A program made the translations under genes and the position numbers. Shown here in pieces: positions 1 through 6,091 of a DNA stretch of 24,580 nucleotides. Position 1 is the first letter of the stretch. Every line of letters starts with the position of its first letter. Origin of the DNA: Candidatus Parcubacteria bacterium (GTDB lineage: Bacteria; Patescibacteriota; Patescibacteriia; Patescibacteriales; UBA12075). The stretch spans positions 1-24,580 of the forward strand of contig JAGLJW010000017.1 of NCBI GenBank assembly GCA_023142215.1, in the 5' to 3' direction. Under the pieces are notes generated by a model. It searched no databases and had not been told where the DNA came from. It saw nothing but the letters and a program-made list of their open reading frames with translations.

Positions 1-1
1 A

Positions 2-124
2 TCGGAAATAGGAAGACATTTAAATCTTCATTATTCTTCAATAAGTAAGATTGCTAAAAAAACAGAATCAAAAAATGAAAAAGTCTTAATTCAAGACTTG
101 ACCCCAGACCCAGACGTTTACTAG
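2..124 (+). pseudogene. 3' end of a REP-associated (RayT/Y1-type) transposase, cut by the window start
   Basis: An open frame enters from the window edge and stops at 122-124. It encodes a segment resembling EIGRHLNLHYSSISKI, which matches the DnaA-C-like helix-turn-helix found after the Y1 domain in many REP-associated tyrosine transposases (established family knowledge). The coding sequence runs through the hairpin repeat at 81-105, so the protein tail reads KVLIQDLTPDPDVY. The upstream catalytic HUH/Tyr domain lies outside the window, so it cannot be said whether the gene is intact. A related, clearly broken copy lies at 1090-1328. Confidence 0.7.
81..105 (+). repeat. REP-like end repeat, copy A (forward)
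   Basis: The core AAGTCTTAATTCAAGACTTG is followed by ACCCC. The core contains a small hairpin (GTCTT/AAGAC around AATTC). The same unit recurs at 1330, 3368 and 5071 in this orientation and at 2682 and 6013 inverted. It sits at the 3' end of a RayT-like gene, as REP sequences often do. Confidence 0.75.
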
Positions 125-221
125 GAATATCTACTTGGGTGTCTGTTGGTAATTATGCAACTCAGGGAATTGTTCAAAATATACATAATATATTTTTCGA
201 ATCAAATGAATAATAAAAAAA

Positions 222-983
222 ATGGCATTAACAATTATTTCAATATTATTAATTATTATTTCGTTATTAATTAATTTCTTTACTGATAAAGATAATAAAA
301 GAATTATCAGACATATCTTTCTATTTTTAGGTTTATTAGGGTGTGTTATCACTATTACAGATAACTACATTAATGAAAAAGATTATAAAAAGTTAGAAAG
401 CAAACAGTCTAATTCAGAAATTAAATTATTTAGTACCAAAGAAGAGCTCGAAAAAACGAAAGCTGACTTAGTAACAGCAAACACAAAAATAATGTCCACA
501 AATGAAGAGCTTGAAAAAACAAAGATTGATTTGATTGAATCGAGTAATAAACTTTCGGATATGGGTATAAGTCTTGGCAGAACAATGCAGGAATTGAATG
601 AAGTTAAAACTTATGAATACATTTCAACATTAAATTTCAAAGGTACTGATTTAGATTTTTTCTACGCATCGGACCCTAACAAGCCAATGATACCGTCAGG
701 TTTGCCAAGTATTTTATATGATTCATATACAATGGTTGAAGGGGGAATTAAAATAAAATGTGATAAAAGTTCTCTGAACAAATTTAAGAAAGCTATAGAT
801 TTTAATCAAAATTTTCCATTTAGTTATTACGCACTTGCCGTATGTGACAAAGAAAGTGGCGGTAATAATTGGGAAGGATATGCCAAAGAAGCTTTTGATA
901 TATTAAAAATTACAACAAAAATTGAAGGTCACAATCCAGAACATGACCGAGCATTTAAAATTTTAAATGAGTATAATAATTAA
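222..983 (+). CDS. Membrane-anchored coiled-coil protein with a possible TPR-like C-terminal domain
   Basis: The family is not recognised. The 253-residue protein has two hydrophobic segments (about residues 3-20 and 30-46), then a Lys/Glu-rich coiled coil (about 54-120) containing a near-duplicate heptad-rich unit (STKEELEKTKADL, then STNEELEKTKIDL). The soluble C-terminal part (about 130-253) includes FKKAIDFNQNFPFSYYALAV and an amphipathic helix pair that resembles a degenerate TPR. No signal peptidase site is visible. The ATG at 222 is the first in frame and has no Shine-Dalgarno sequence. The gene stands alone: RayT remnants lie on both sides and a perfect palindromic terminator follows at 1031-1070. 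A role in membrane sensing or defence is only a guess from the island context. Confidence 0.75.
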   Translation: MALTIISILLIIISLLINFFTDKDNKRIIRHIFLFLGLLGCVITITDNYINEKDYKKLESKQSNSEIKLFSTKEELEKTKADLVTANTKIMSTNEELEKTKIDLIESSNKLSDMGISLGRTMQELNEVKTYEYISTLNFKGTDLDFFYASDPNKPMIPSGLPSILYDSYTMVEGGIKIKCDKSSLNKFKKAIDFNQNFPFSYYALAVCDKESGGNNWEGYAKEAFDILKITTKIEGHNPEHDRAFKILNEYNN

Positions 984-1030
984 TAATTTCATTTAGTAAA
1001 AATTGTTCCAACATTATCCCAAGCTCCGAG

Positions 1031-1070
1031 CAAAATAAAACTACAGAGATATCTCTGTAGTTTTATTTTG
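1031..1070. terminator. Perfect 40-nt palindromic terminator (bidirectional)
   Basis: The two 20-base arms are exact reverse complements: CAAAATAAAACTACAGAGAT pairs with the next 20 bases. The arm ends are A-rich on one side and T-rich on the other, so it can terminate on both strands. A near-identical copy follows the antitoxin pair at 2588-2625. Confidence 0.85.
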
Positions 1071-1089
1071 ATTTCGAATCAGGGTCAAG

Positions 1090-1328
1090 CAAGGAAGATT
1101 TGAATTGTTGTTAATAAATAAAGATGAATATTATCTTGAAGTAATGCGGTGTATTTTATAGGTCAATTTTAAATAAAATTTTTACTGAAGAAGAACTGAA
1201 AAAGAAATAAACTAATCTATAAAGCATATTTAGATTATGGCTACAGTTTATTGGGAATAGGGAGACGCTTATATCTTCATTATTTTTCAATAAGTAAGAT
1301 TGTTAAAAAAATAGAATCAAAAAATTAA
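1090..1328 (+). pseudogene. Decayed RayT/Y1 transposase remnant
   Basis: At 1090-1161 one frame reads QGRFELLLINKDEYYLEVMR, matching the Y1 transposase segment that usually reads GRFKAxLIxKDEYLLEVxRYI, and then meets a TAG where the LNPVRA part is expected. At about 1230-1328 another frame encodes GIGRRLYLHYFSISKIVKK, the C-terminal helix-turn-helix, ending in TAA. The region between them (about 1160-1230) is shortened and out of frame, so the gene is dead. The left edge abuts a partial inverted repeat (AGGGTCAAG at 1081-1089) and the right edge a full repeat at 1330-1354. This remnant accounts for most of the gene-free stretch 984-1500. Confidence 0.75.
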
Positions 1329-1329
1329 A

Positions 1330-1354
1330 AAGTCTTAATTCAAGACTTGATCCC
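1330..1354 (+). repeat. REP-like end repeat, copy B (forward)
   Basis: It is identical to copy A over the 20-base core and then reads ATCCC. It lies directly 3' of the decayed transposase. Confidence 0.75.
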
Positions 1355-1449
1355 ATGACCATAACCATGATTATTATTTATTTTATAGAATAAATCAATT
1401 TTAATCTAAATGTATATAATTGTAATAGCATAGAGCACACAGAGACAAT

Positions 1450-1478
1450 TTTACCTTCTGTTGACAAAATGGTATAAT
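1450..1478 (+). promoter_or_regulatory. Sigma70-type promoter for the PanA-like pair
   Basis: TTTACC at 1450-1455, a 17-nt spacer and a consensus TATAAT at 1473-1478. Transcription would start near 1485. That leaves only about 7 nt before the GTG at 1492 but about 19 nt before the ATG at 1504. Confidence 0.65.
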
Positions 1479-1503
1479 AAACATAAGATATGTGGATAAT
1501 GTT

Positions 1504-1989
1504 ATGAGCATTGAAAACACTAAAAATAATCAGTTAATAGCGTATATTGTAAAAAATCATCCGAAAGTTTCGGTTACGGGAATAATGAAGCTATGCTATT
1601 TGATTGATTTATTCTCAATTAAAAAAGGTGGAAGTAAAATTTCTGATTTTAATTATGTAAGGTATTACTATGGTCCTTATGACAAATCAATTCGTGATGG
1701 GCTTGATTTGTTGGTTCAGGAGAAAATAGTAATTCCAACAAGTGAGTTTACTCCATCCGGGGCAGACTATGTTGTGTATAGTTTTAATGAGGATAATGAT
1801 ACAGGAATTGATTTTAATTTAATTGAAGAAAATCAAGAGACTATTGATGTACTCCTTGAGAATTTAAAAGGTTATGGTGCAAAAACATTAACAGAAGTAG
1901 CTTACAAGACAAAGCCTATGCTTAAGTTGGGGGCAACATTGGGAGGTGATGAAAATATTGGTGTTGAACTTGATTTGAATGCACGCTAA
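1504..1989 (+). CDS. Panacea/SocA-like (DUF4065) antitoxin-type protein
   Basis: The residue pattern matches the Panacea/SocA-like domain, used as an interchangeable antitoxin domain in many two-gene toxin-antitoxin loci. Visible parts are QLIAYIV near the N-terminus, GIMKLCYLIDLFSIKKGG, then FNYVRYYYGPYDKSIRDGLDLL (the YGPY motif is typical), and a helical C-terminal region with TLTEVAYKTKPML. The length of about 160 residues fits a single-domain member. A GTG at 1492 would add four residues, but the ATG is preferred because the consensus -10 element ends at 1478. The partner gene begins 3 nt after the stop, so the two are co-transcribed and probably translationally coupled. By analogy this protein neutralises the product of the next gene; that role is inferred. 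Confidence 0.75.
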   Translation: MSIENTKNNQLIAYIVKNHPKVSVTGIMKLCYLIDLFSIKKGGSKISDFNYVRYYYGPYDKSIRDGLDLLVQEKIVIPTSEFTPSGADYVVYSFNEDNDTGIDFNLIEENQETIDVLLENLKGYGAKTLTEVAYKTKPMLKLGATLGGDENIGVELDLNAR

Positions 1990-1992
1990 AAT

Positions 1993-2517
1993 ATGCAACT
2001 TCCGTTACCCGATAACCTTTTATTAAGCAGGATCTCAAATCAGAATGTATATTGCGATAAAAAATCTTTAGAGAGGAGTACTGGTATAACTAAACCAAAG
2101 TATAAACTAGCTGGTAATATTTTAAAGCCACTTGAAGTTTATGCTTTTTTTATTGCCACGAAAAATAAAAATGCTTGTAACGGTCACACAACAATTAAAA
2201 TTCAGCAAAAACATTGGGAAAATAAATGCAGTGGACATTTAGCGTCTAGTATGGGCTACATTGATCTTCATAAAGTTGAAACAATGTCTGGTGATGAGAT
2301 ATGTCAGAAAATGAGAGATAGACAAAATGGATTTCCTTTTTCAGCCAAACTTTGTGATACAAAGTATGAGGAGTTAAAAAAATTAAAAAGTAAAGTTCAT
2401 ATAAGTAGAGGTAATATATCTACTGAAAAGATAGCACTTGCTGGGCTAGCCATAAAAGAAGTGGTTGATTTTTCTTCAGTAAGTGATAATATTTTAAAAA
2501 ATCTTGGTCTGGATTAA
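1993..2517 (+). CDS. Candidate toxin partner of the PanA-like protein, family not recognised
   Basis: A 174-residue Lys-rich soluble protein with no signal peptide or membrane segment. A cluster of possible metal ligands is visible: CNGH at residues 62-65, H74, and CSGH at 79-82, with further cysteines at 21, 104 and 121. A CxGH...CxGH pattern could bind zinc, but no known fold is recognised. The ATG lies 3 nt after the antitoxin stop and has no Shine-Dalgarno sequence, implying coupling. A palindromic terminator follows at 2588-2625. Panacea domains are paired with very different toxins, so the position is consistent with a toxin role, but the activity cannot be named. Confidence 0.7.
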   Translation: MQLPLPDNLLLSRISNQNVYCDKKSLERSTGITKPKYKLAGNILKPLEVYAFFIATKNKNACNGHTTIKIQQKHWENKCSGHLASSMGYIDLHKVETMSGDEICQKMRDRQNGFPFSAKLCDTKYEELKKLKSKVHISRGNISTEKIALAGLAIKEVVDFSSVSDNILKNLGLD

Positions 2518-2587
2518 ATTAAAATTTTCTAAATCAAATGCAATAAGTTTCCAGTTTATTGTTCTAAACATATCTACTACGGGGAGC

Positions 2588-2625
2588 AAAATAAAACTAC
2601 AGAGATATTTCTGTAGTTTTATTTT
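2588..2625. terminator. Palindromic terminator, second copy
   Basis: 16-bp arms (2588-2603 and 2610-2625) enclose a 6-nt loop, with A-rich and T-rich outer ends. The sequence equals the 1031-1070 copy except for one base, and both are preceded by GAG. Confidence 0.8.
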
Positions 2626-2655
2626 AGTTTCGTGGTTTATAGATTCAAACCGAAA

Positions 2656-2683
2656 GAATTAGGAATTAGAATTAGGAATTAGG
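2656..2683 (+). repeat. GAATTAG microrepeat
   Basis: Four tandem units of GAATTAG, one lacking its first base, run straight into the inverted REP-like repeat at 2682. Confidence 0.7.
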
Positions 2684-2706
2684 GTCAAGTTTTGAATTAA
2701 GATTTT
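2682..2706 (-). repeat. REP-like end repeat, copy C (inverted)
   Basis: It reads GGGTCAAGTTTTGAATTAAG and then ATTTT on the plus strand, the reverse complement of copies A and B with a few changes. It pairs in inverted orientation with copy D at 3368-3390. Confidence 0.7.
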
Positions 2707-2874
2707 TAATATGGTAAGCCTCAAAGATTATATTACCTTAAAATTTCCATTGAAATATTTTCAATCCTGATTTTGATAAAATTTATGGATGATATTGTGA
2801 TTCATGTATTTAATTTTTTAAGTTAAAAAAGTTCAAGCTTCATCTATTATCCTGAGTCACGAAAAATCGCTACA

Positions 2875-2915
2875 CTCACTCGTGGCAGGCTGATAAGGCT
2901 TGCTATGGGAGTGAG
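2875..2915. other. Two-step hairpin, GC-rich for this window
   Basis: CTCACTC (2875-2881) pairs with GAGTGAG (2909-2915), and inside it GCAGGC (2885-2890) pairs with GCTTGC (2898-2903). There is no T-run, so it is not an obvious terminator. It lies in the gene-free stretch 2518-3589, which also holds a terminator, copies C and D of the REP repeat, an RNA candidate and a ddl remnant. Confidence 0.5.
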
Positions 2916-3027
2916 CGTGGTAATTTACGAACTACTTTTTTACTAGTTTAACATATTTTTAATTATATATTGTTATATTTAGTTTACAGTATATGACAAA
3001 AGGTAAAATATAGTATACCATATAAAT

Positions 3028-3125
3028 GTGCTTGCGGGCGTAAGCCCCGTTCGGCTAATCCTTTTGGAGTCTAAGCCGATAAGCGGGCACAATAAAAATA
3101 CTCTCATATTTTGAGGGTGTTTTTT
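3028..3125 (+). ncRNA. Possible small structured RNA with intrinsic terminator
   Basis: GTGCTTGC (3028-3035) pairs with GCGGGCAC (3083-3090) and closes two hairpins: GGGC-GTAA-GCCC (3036-3047, a GNRA tetraloop) and CGGCT...AGCCG (3052-3078). Together they form a three-way junction. About 10 nt later a terminator (ACTCTCA/TGAGGGT, 3100-3118, then a T-run) follows. Upstream, TTTACA at 2983-2988 with TAAAAT or TATAGT could be a weak promoter. No known RNA family is recognised. The GC-rich block could instead be a dispersed repeat. Confidence 0.4.
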
Positions 3126-3160
3126 ATTTATTCGTCTATAATTGTTTTTGAGCCATTTCA

Positions 3161-3358
3161 AATTGTTGTGGTTTAGCAAGGATTGATTTTTTAATGAGCA
3201 AGAATGGTAAAATATATTTAAATGAGATTAATACATTACCAGGATTTACACCAAGCTCAATGTATCCCAAGTTATGGTCTGTTTCAAGGTTGAATTATAA
3301 AACTTTAATTACGGATTTAGTAATGTTGGGACTAAATAATAAAGAAATTATGGCCTAA
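3161..3358 (+). pseudogene. ddl: 3' fragment of a D-alanine-D-alanine ligase gene, copy 1
   Basis: One frame encodes GLARIDFLMSKNGKIYLNE, continuing into INTLPGFTPSSMYPKLW and a short C-terminal tail, with TAA at 3356-3358. This matches the conserved C-terminal part of Ddl (typically ARxDFFL, then NEINTLPGFTxxSMYPKLW), including the metal-binding N-E-x-N region. Only about 65 of the roughly 350 codons are present. A stop lies upstream in frame, so this is a remnant, not a gene. The 3' side runs into REP copy D. Confidence 0.8.
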
Positions 3359-3367
3359 AAAGTAAAA

Positions 3368-3390
3368 AACTTTAATTTAAAACTTGATTC
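3368..3390 (+). repeat. REP-like end repeat, copy D (forward, diverged)
   Basis: It reads AACTTTAATTTAAAACTTGA and then TTC, a diverged form of the AAGTCTTAATTCAAGACTTG core. It follows ddl copy 1 just as copy E follows ddl copy 2. Confidence 0.6.
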
Positions 3391-3479
3391 TATTTTCATT
3401 TGTAATGTAATATTTTTATTTAATATTAGTTATTTTGTTTGAAGATGTGTTGAAAATACAAATTTTACAGCTTACGAAT

Positions 3480-3508
3480 TTGACAGTTATTTCAAAATAT
3501 GCTACATT
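3480..3508 (+). promoter_or_regulatory. Sigma70-type promoter with extended -10
   Basis: Consensus TTGACA at 3480-3485, a 17-nt spacer, then TACATT at 3503-3508 preceded by TGC (extended -10). It would give a leader of about 75 nt to the lipoprotein gene at 3590. Confidence 0.65.
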
Positions 3509-3589
3509 GGTACAATTGTGATTTTGCAATCATTGTAGTTTGAAAATAGAATAGTAGTTTAACTAATTTAACGGAGGAGGTATTAAGAC

Positions 3590-4315
3590 ATGAGAGAACG
3601 AATGACAGGTAGTCTGTTAATGGTGTTTTGTTTGATGATGATTTTTATTTCAGGTTGTTCAGATTATGAGCCTCAATCTTCAAAGAGTGGTGCTGTGCAG
3701 GTTCAGAACTTTCCTAAAGTTCCCCAGAATGCAAATGGTCTTACGTGTGAACAACAAAACATTTGGGATAGAATAAATGTAACCACTAATCCCACAAAGA
3801 TTATGTGGATACACCTTATTGCTCTTGATGGTAAGATTATCAAGAGAATGCCAGTGAAAAACAAGGTTACTAGTTCTGGTAAAAGGCTTGAACCGAAACA
3901 TGCTGCATATGATGGCACAAATACTGGTTTTCCTAACTCAGGTTTTTTACAGCCAGGTCGTGATGGGAATAAAGATGCAGGCTATTATCGAACAGATGAA
4001 TTTATTGGTCCTGACGGCACTTACGGTCATTCAGATCCATATATTTATTGGTTTGATCCAATGAGTCGTTATCATCAGTGGGGAACAGCTGGTGGTCTTG
4101 GTTATCTGAAAACTGATTATCCTATTGATTTGGAAAATCCAGTTGATTCGGTGACCGGTCTCTATAACATGCACAAAGTCGCTCGTGAGTGGCAACTTGA
4201 ACAGGAAAAAAAGCTGGAAATAAGTGAAGCAAAAGGAAAAGAAGCCCATACTGCCAAAATGGAAGCTCTTGAAGAGCAAGTTAGAAAGGCCAATGAAGAA
4301 AAAGGAGGAAAATAA
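3590..4315 (+). CDS. Predicted lipoprotein, function unknown
   Basis: The 241-residue protein has a lipoprotein signal: basic n-region (MRERM), hydrophobic core, and lipobox ISGC with the acylated Cys at 23. The mature part has a mixed alpha/beta domain (about 45-200) rich in Gly, Tyr and Trp, with segments such as IALDGKIIKRMPVKNKV and GTAGGLGYLKTDYPIDL. It ends in a charged, Lys/Glu-rich helix (about 205-241) likely to form a coiled coil. A strong Shine-Dalgarno sequence (GGAGGAGG, 3573-3580) lies 9 nt before the ATG, unlike most genes in this island. The downstream gene starts 2 nt after the stop, so the two form an operon and may act together at the membrane. The family is not recognised. 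Confidence 0.8.
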   Translation: MRERMTGSLLMVFCLMMIFISGCSDYEPQSSKSGAVQVQNFPKVPQNANGLTCEQQNIWDRINVTTNPTKIMWIHLIALDGKIIKRMPVKNKVTSSGKRLEPKHAAYDGTNTGFPNSGFLQPGRDGNKDAGYYRTDEFIGPDGTYGHSDPYIYWFDPMSRYHQWGTAGGLGYLKTDYPIDLENPVDSVTGLYNMHKVAREWQLEQEKKLEISEAKGKEAHTAKMEALEEQVRKANEEKGGK

Positions 4316-4317
4316 TT

Positions 4318-4815
4318 ATGTCTTGGAATGAATATGAAAAAGCAGCCGAAAAAGGTCCTGGAGCAATTTTATGGAAAGTGTTTTTACTCATTGTTTGTAT
4401 CTCTGTTGTTTTAGGTGTCACTGGTTACATCTTTGGATGGTTTGGTGAAGCTGCCAAGGTGGCTCAAAACGAATTTGGTCCAGAAAGAGCTTTGCAAAAA
4501 TACGAATGGTTCATTGATCAGGCCAATGCCATTGAAAAAATGGATCAGGATGTAATTCTGTTTAGGGGTCGTGTTGGAACTGTTACCAAGAAGTATCAGG
4601 GATATGGTGATGATATGATTTTATGGCCACCACACATCCAGGCACAGTTTAATAAAGAAAAACAACAAGCCGATGAAGATTTGTTGTCCGTTGCTTCACA
4701 GAGAAATAATTTAGTGAAGGAATACAACGCACAGTCTGGTAAATTTAACTGGACACCATTTCAAACTCGGACTGACAAGCCCGTGGAACAATTTCACAAA
4801 TATGTAATTCAGTAG
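4318..4815 (+). CDS. Single-pass membrane protein, partner of the lipoprotein
   Basis: The 165-residue protein has a short cytoplasmic N-terminus, one transmembrane helix (about 16-41), and an extracytoplasmic helical domain. The pattern QNEFGPERALQKYEWFIDQA is followed by a region with many Lys, Gln and Asp residues (about 60-150). The domain is reminiscent of LemA-like helical bundles but not clearly a member. A GGAGG at 4304-4308 precedes the ATG by 9 nt. It is co-transcribed with the upstream lipoprotein gene and followed by a strong terminator at 4862-4897. The function is unknown; a surface-exposed two-protein complex is inferred from the operon. Confidence 0.8.
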   Translation: MSWNEYEKAAEKGPGAILWKVFLLIVCISVVLGVTGYIFGWFGEAAKVAQNEFGPERALQKYEWFIDQANAIEKMDQDVILFRGRVGTVTKKYQGYGDDMILWPPHIQAQFNKEKQQADEDLLSVASQRNNLVKEYNAQSGKFNWTPFQTRTDKPVEQFHKYVIQ

Positions 4816-4861
4816 TCTTTCTGGAAAAAGTTCCAGTTGTAGTTACTACTGCAAGCAAATA

Positions 4862-4897
4862 CCCCGACATGTATCAAATACATGTCGGGGGTTTTTT
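4862..4897 (+). terminator. Strong intrinsic terminator of the lipoprotein operon
   Basis: CCCCGACATGTA (4862-4873) pairs perfectly with TACATGTCGGGG (4879-4890) around TCAAA, followed by a G and six T. Confidence 0.95.
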
Positions 4898-4931
4898 ATA
4901 AAAGAATAGATAGTGGTAAGGCTTAAGGGTA

Positions 4932-5078
4932 TATTTAAATGAGATCAATATATTGCCAGTATTTATACTAAATTCAATGTATCCTAAGTTGTGGTCTGTC
5001 TCAAAACTGAATTATAAAACTTTAATTACGGATTTAATGATGTTAGGACCAGATTCTTTAAAAAGTAAAAAATCTTGA
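4932..5078 (+). pseudogene. ddl: 3' fragment of a ddl gene, copy 2
   Basis: The frame encodes YLNEINILPVFILNSMYPK and continues LWSVSKLNYKTLITDLMML, ending in TGA at 5076-5078. It matches copy 1 in amino acids and nucleotides over most of its length. It has missense changes in the otherwise invariant PGFT segment (here PVFI), showing decay. Its stop codon lies inside REP copy E. Confidence 0.75.
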
Positions 5079-5092
5079 TTCAAGGCTTGACC
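5071..5092 (+). repeat. REP-like end repeat, copy E (forward)
   Basis: It reads AATCTTGATTCAAGGCTTGA and then CC, in the same orientation as copies A, B and D. It pairs in inverted orientation with copy F at 6013. Confidence 0.65.
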
Positions 5093-5204
5093 ATATTTCC
5101 ATTCTAATTATTTTCAGAATGTGATTAAATGAATGTTGTTTGTTTGTGATTATTATTAATTTATTGCTATATTTACCTAACATTAAATTATTTATTTGAT
5201 TTCA

Positions 5205-5233
5205 TTGCATTTTAATGATATTTATGTTATGAT
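5205..5233 (+). promoter_or_regulatory. Sigma70-type promoter for a short transcript
   Basis: TTGCAT at 5205-5210, a 17-nt spacer and TATGAT at 5228-5233. No plus-strand gene follows closely; the next structure is the RNA candidate at 5240-5357. Confidence 0.5.
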
Positions 5234-5239
5234 GACAAT

Positions 5240-5357
5240 GTGATATTTGTGAGGACTATGGTTCTCCCGCGGTTAAATACATAAAACTGCAGACGAATAT
5301 CATGCAAAAAAAGTTTTCAATCATTTTCTAAGTCTCCTTCGTGGAAGACTTTTTTTG
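5240..5357 (+). ncRNA. Possible small RNA antisense to the 3' end of the neighbouring gene
   Basis: Downstream of the promoter at 5205-5233, TGATATTTGT (5241-5250) pairs with ACGAATATCA (5293-5302). It encloses GCGGTT (5269-5274) paired with AACTGC (5285-5290) and a weak GAG/CTC hairpin. AGTCT...AGACT (5331-5350) followed by seven T forms a terminator lying inside the 3' coding end of the minus-strand gene. A competing reading is a decayed coding fragment: a frame from 5242 stays open to TAA at 5329-5331 but has no start codon. Confidence 0.35.
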
Positions 5358-5805
5358 TTTGTTTTATAATTGGATTGTTTTTTGTTTTCCAGAAGGGCAT
5401 AATACTCCAAAAGAAAGGTTGCCCACCTTCAACCTCTTTAACTATAATTTTTATTTTTATTTTGTAGTTCAATAAAGCTACAAAGCCATAATATTTCACA
5501 GGTGTTAAGATTTTTTCCCATCGGGTATTTTTTCTTTTTCTTTCAAAATTCTTTGTTTCATTAAATTCTTGTAGTGTCGTAGCTTTTTCTAGAATACGTG
5601 GAGCTAATTTTAGAAATTTCAATCTTAAATATTGGTCAGCTATTAAACGAGTTTTATTCCATTCTTTGAATTTTATATGATCTAATCCCTTAGAATTAAA
5701 ATTGATGTTTCTTTTTAGAAATGGAGAAAATACTGCTTTTGTTTTCTTGTATTCTTTTTCTGCTTTTTCTTTTATTTCTTTATATTTTTCCTGTTGTACA
5801 TTCAT
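5317..5805 (-). CDS. Small Lys-rich protein resembling BECR-fold nucleases
   Basis: The 162-residue protein has no signal peptide or membrane segment. After a charged N-terminal helix (residues 1-22) comes FSPFLKRNINFNSKGLDHIK, with a candidate catalytic His43. A helical stretch follows (RLKFLKLAPRIL, about 61-72), then a C-terminal beta-rich part with YYGFVALLNYKIKIKIIVK and FFWSIMPFWK. The order (His after a GxxH turn, Arg/Lys-rich middle, hydrophobic strand pair, FWS near the end) resembles phage-type Barnase-EndoU-ColicinE5-RelE (BECR) nuclease domains. That assignment is by pattern only. The gene is alone on the minus strand, with no antitoxin beside it. REP copies E and F lie on its two sides. 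No Shine-Dalgarno sequence is seen. Confidence 0.7.
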   Translation of the reverse strand: MNVQQEKYKEIKEKAEKEYKKTKAVFSPFLKRNINFNSKGLDHIKFKEWNKTRLIADQYLRLKFLKLAPRILEKATTLQEFNETKNFERKRKNTRWEKILTPVKYYGFVALLNYKIKIKIIVKEVEGGQPFFWSIMPFWKTKNNPIIKQTKKVFHEGDLEND

Positions 5806-6012
5806 ATGCTTTTGTATTTTTATTGATTTATTGAAATGATATTTTTATACGACTTGTTCTTTATTTCATTCATACACTATTGTCTAGTCGGTTAATAATA
5901 TTTATTCTATACTATTTGTCCACTTTTATCCAGTTTGATGGGATTAAAGTTTTTGATTTGTGTTTCTGTATCTTTTAACAAAGCCTTAGGTGGAATTAGA
6001 AAAAATAGGATT

Positions 6013-6037
6013 GGAATCAAGCCTTGAATTAAGACTT
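6013..6037 (-). repeat. REP-like end repeat, copy F (inverted)
   Basis: It reads GGAATCAAGCCTTGAATTAA and then GACTT on the plus strand, the inverse of copies A, B and E. It lies about 55 nt before ddl copy 3. The rest of the gene-free stretch 5806-6322 is AT-rich with nothing else recognisable apart from the promoter at 6227. Confidence 0.65.
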
Positions 6038-6091
6038 CTAATGTGATATATTGTAAAAGGTTTTAATTTAAATTGTAATTGTTGTCGTTGA

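Noticed and set aside
1461..1478. TTGACA at 1461-1466 as the -35 box of the PanA-like promoter
   Set aside because: It is only 6 nt from the TATAAT, too close to act as a -35. TTTACC at 1450-1455 has the proper 17-nt spacing.
2656..2683. GAATTAG microrepeat as a regulatory iteron or origin
   Set aside because: There are only four imperfect units and no replication gene nearby. It probably reflects slippage at the edge of a REP element.
3028..3090. A tRNA gene or a known ribozyme (twister, hammerhead)
   Set aside because: There is no acceptor/anticodon arrangement or CCA-type stem, and the conserved bases of hammerhead and twister ribozymes could not be matched.
2979..3179. Minus-strand 66-residue open frame through the structured block
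   Set aside because: It runs across the RNA-like hairpins, the terminator and the ddl remnant, has no ribosome binding site and resembles no protein. It is a by-product of the GC-rich block.
3194..3358. A real 54-residue gene starting at the ATG at 3194
   Set aside because: The product is only the C-terminal end of a ligase and lacks the ATP-grasp core, and two other decayed copies exist. It is a gene fragment.
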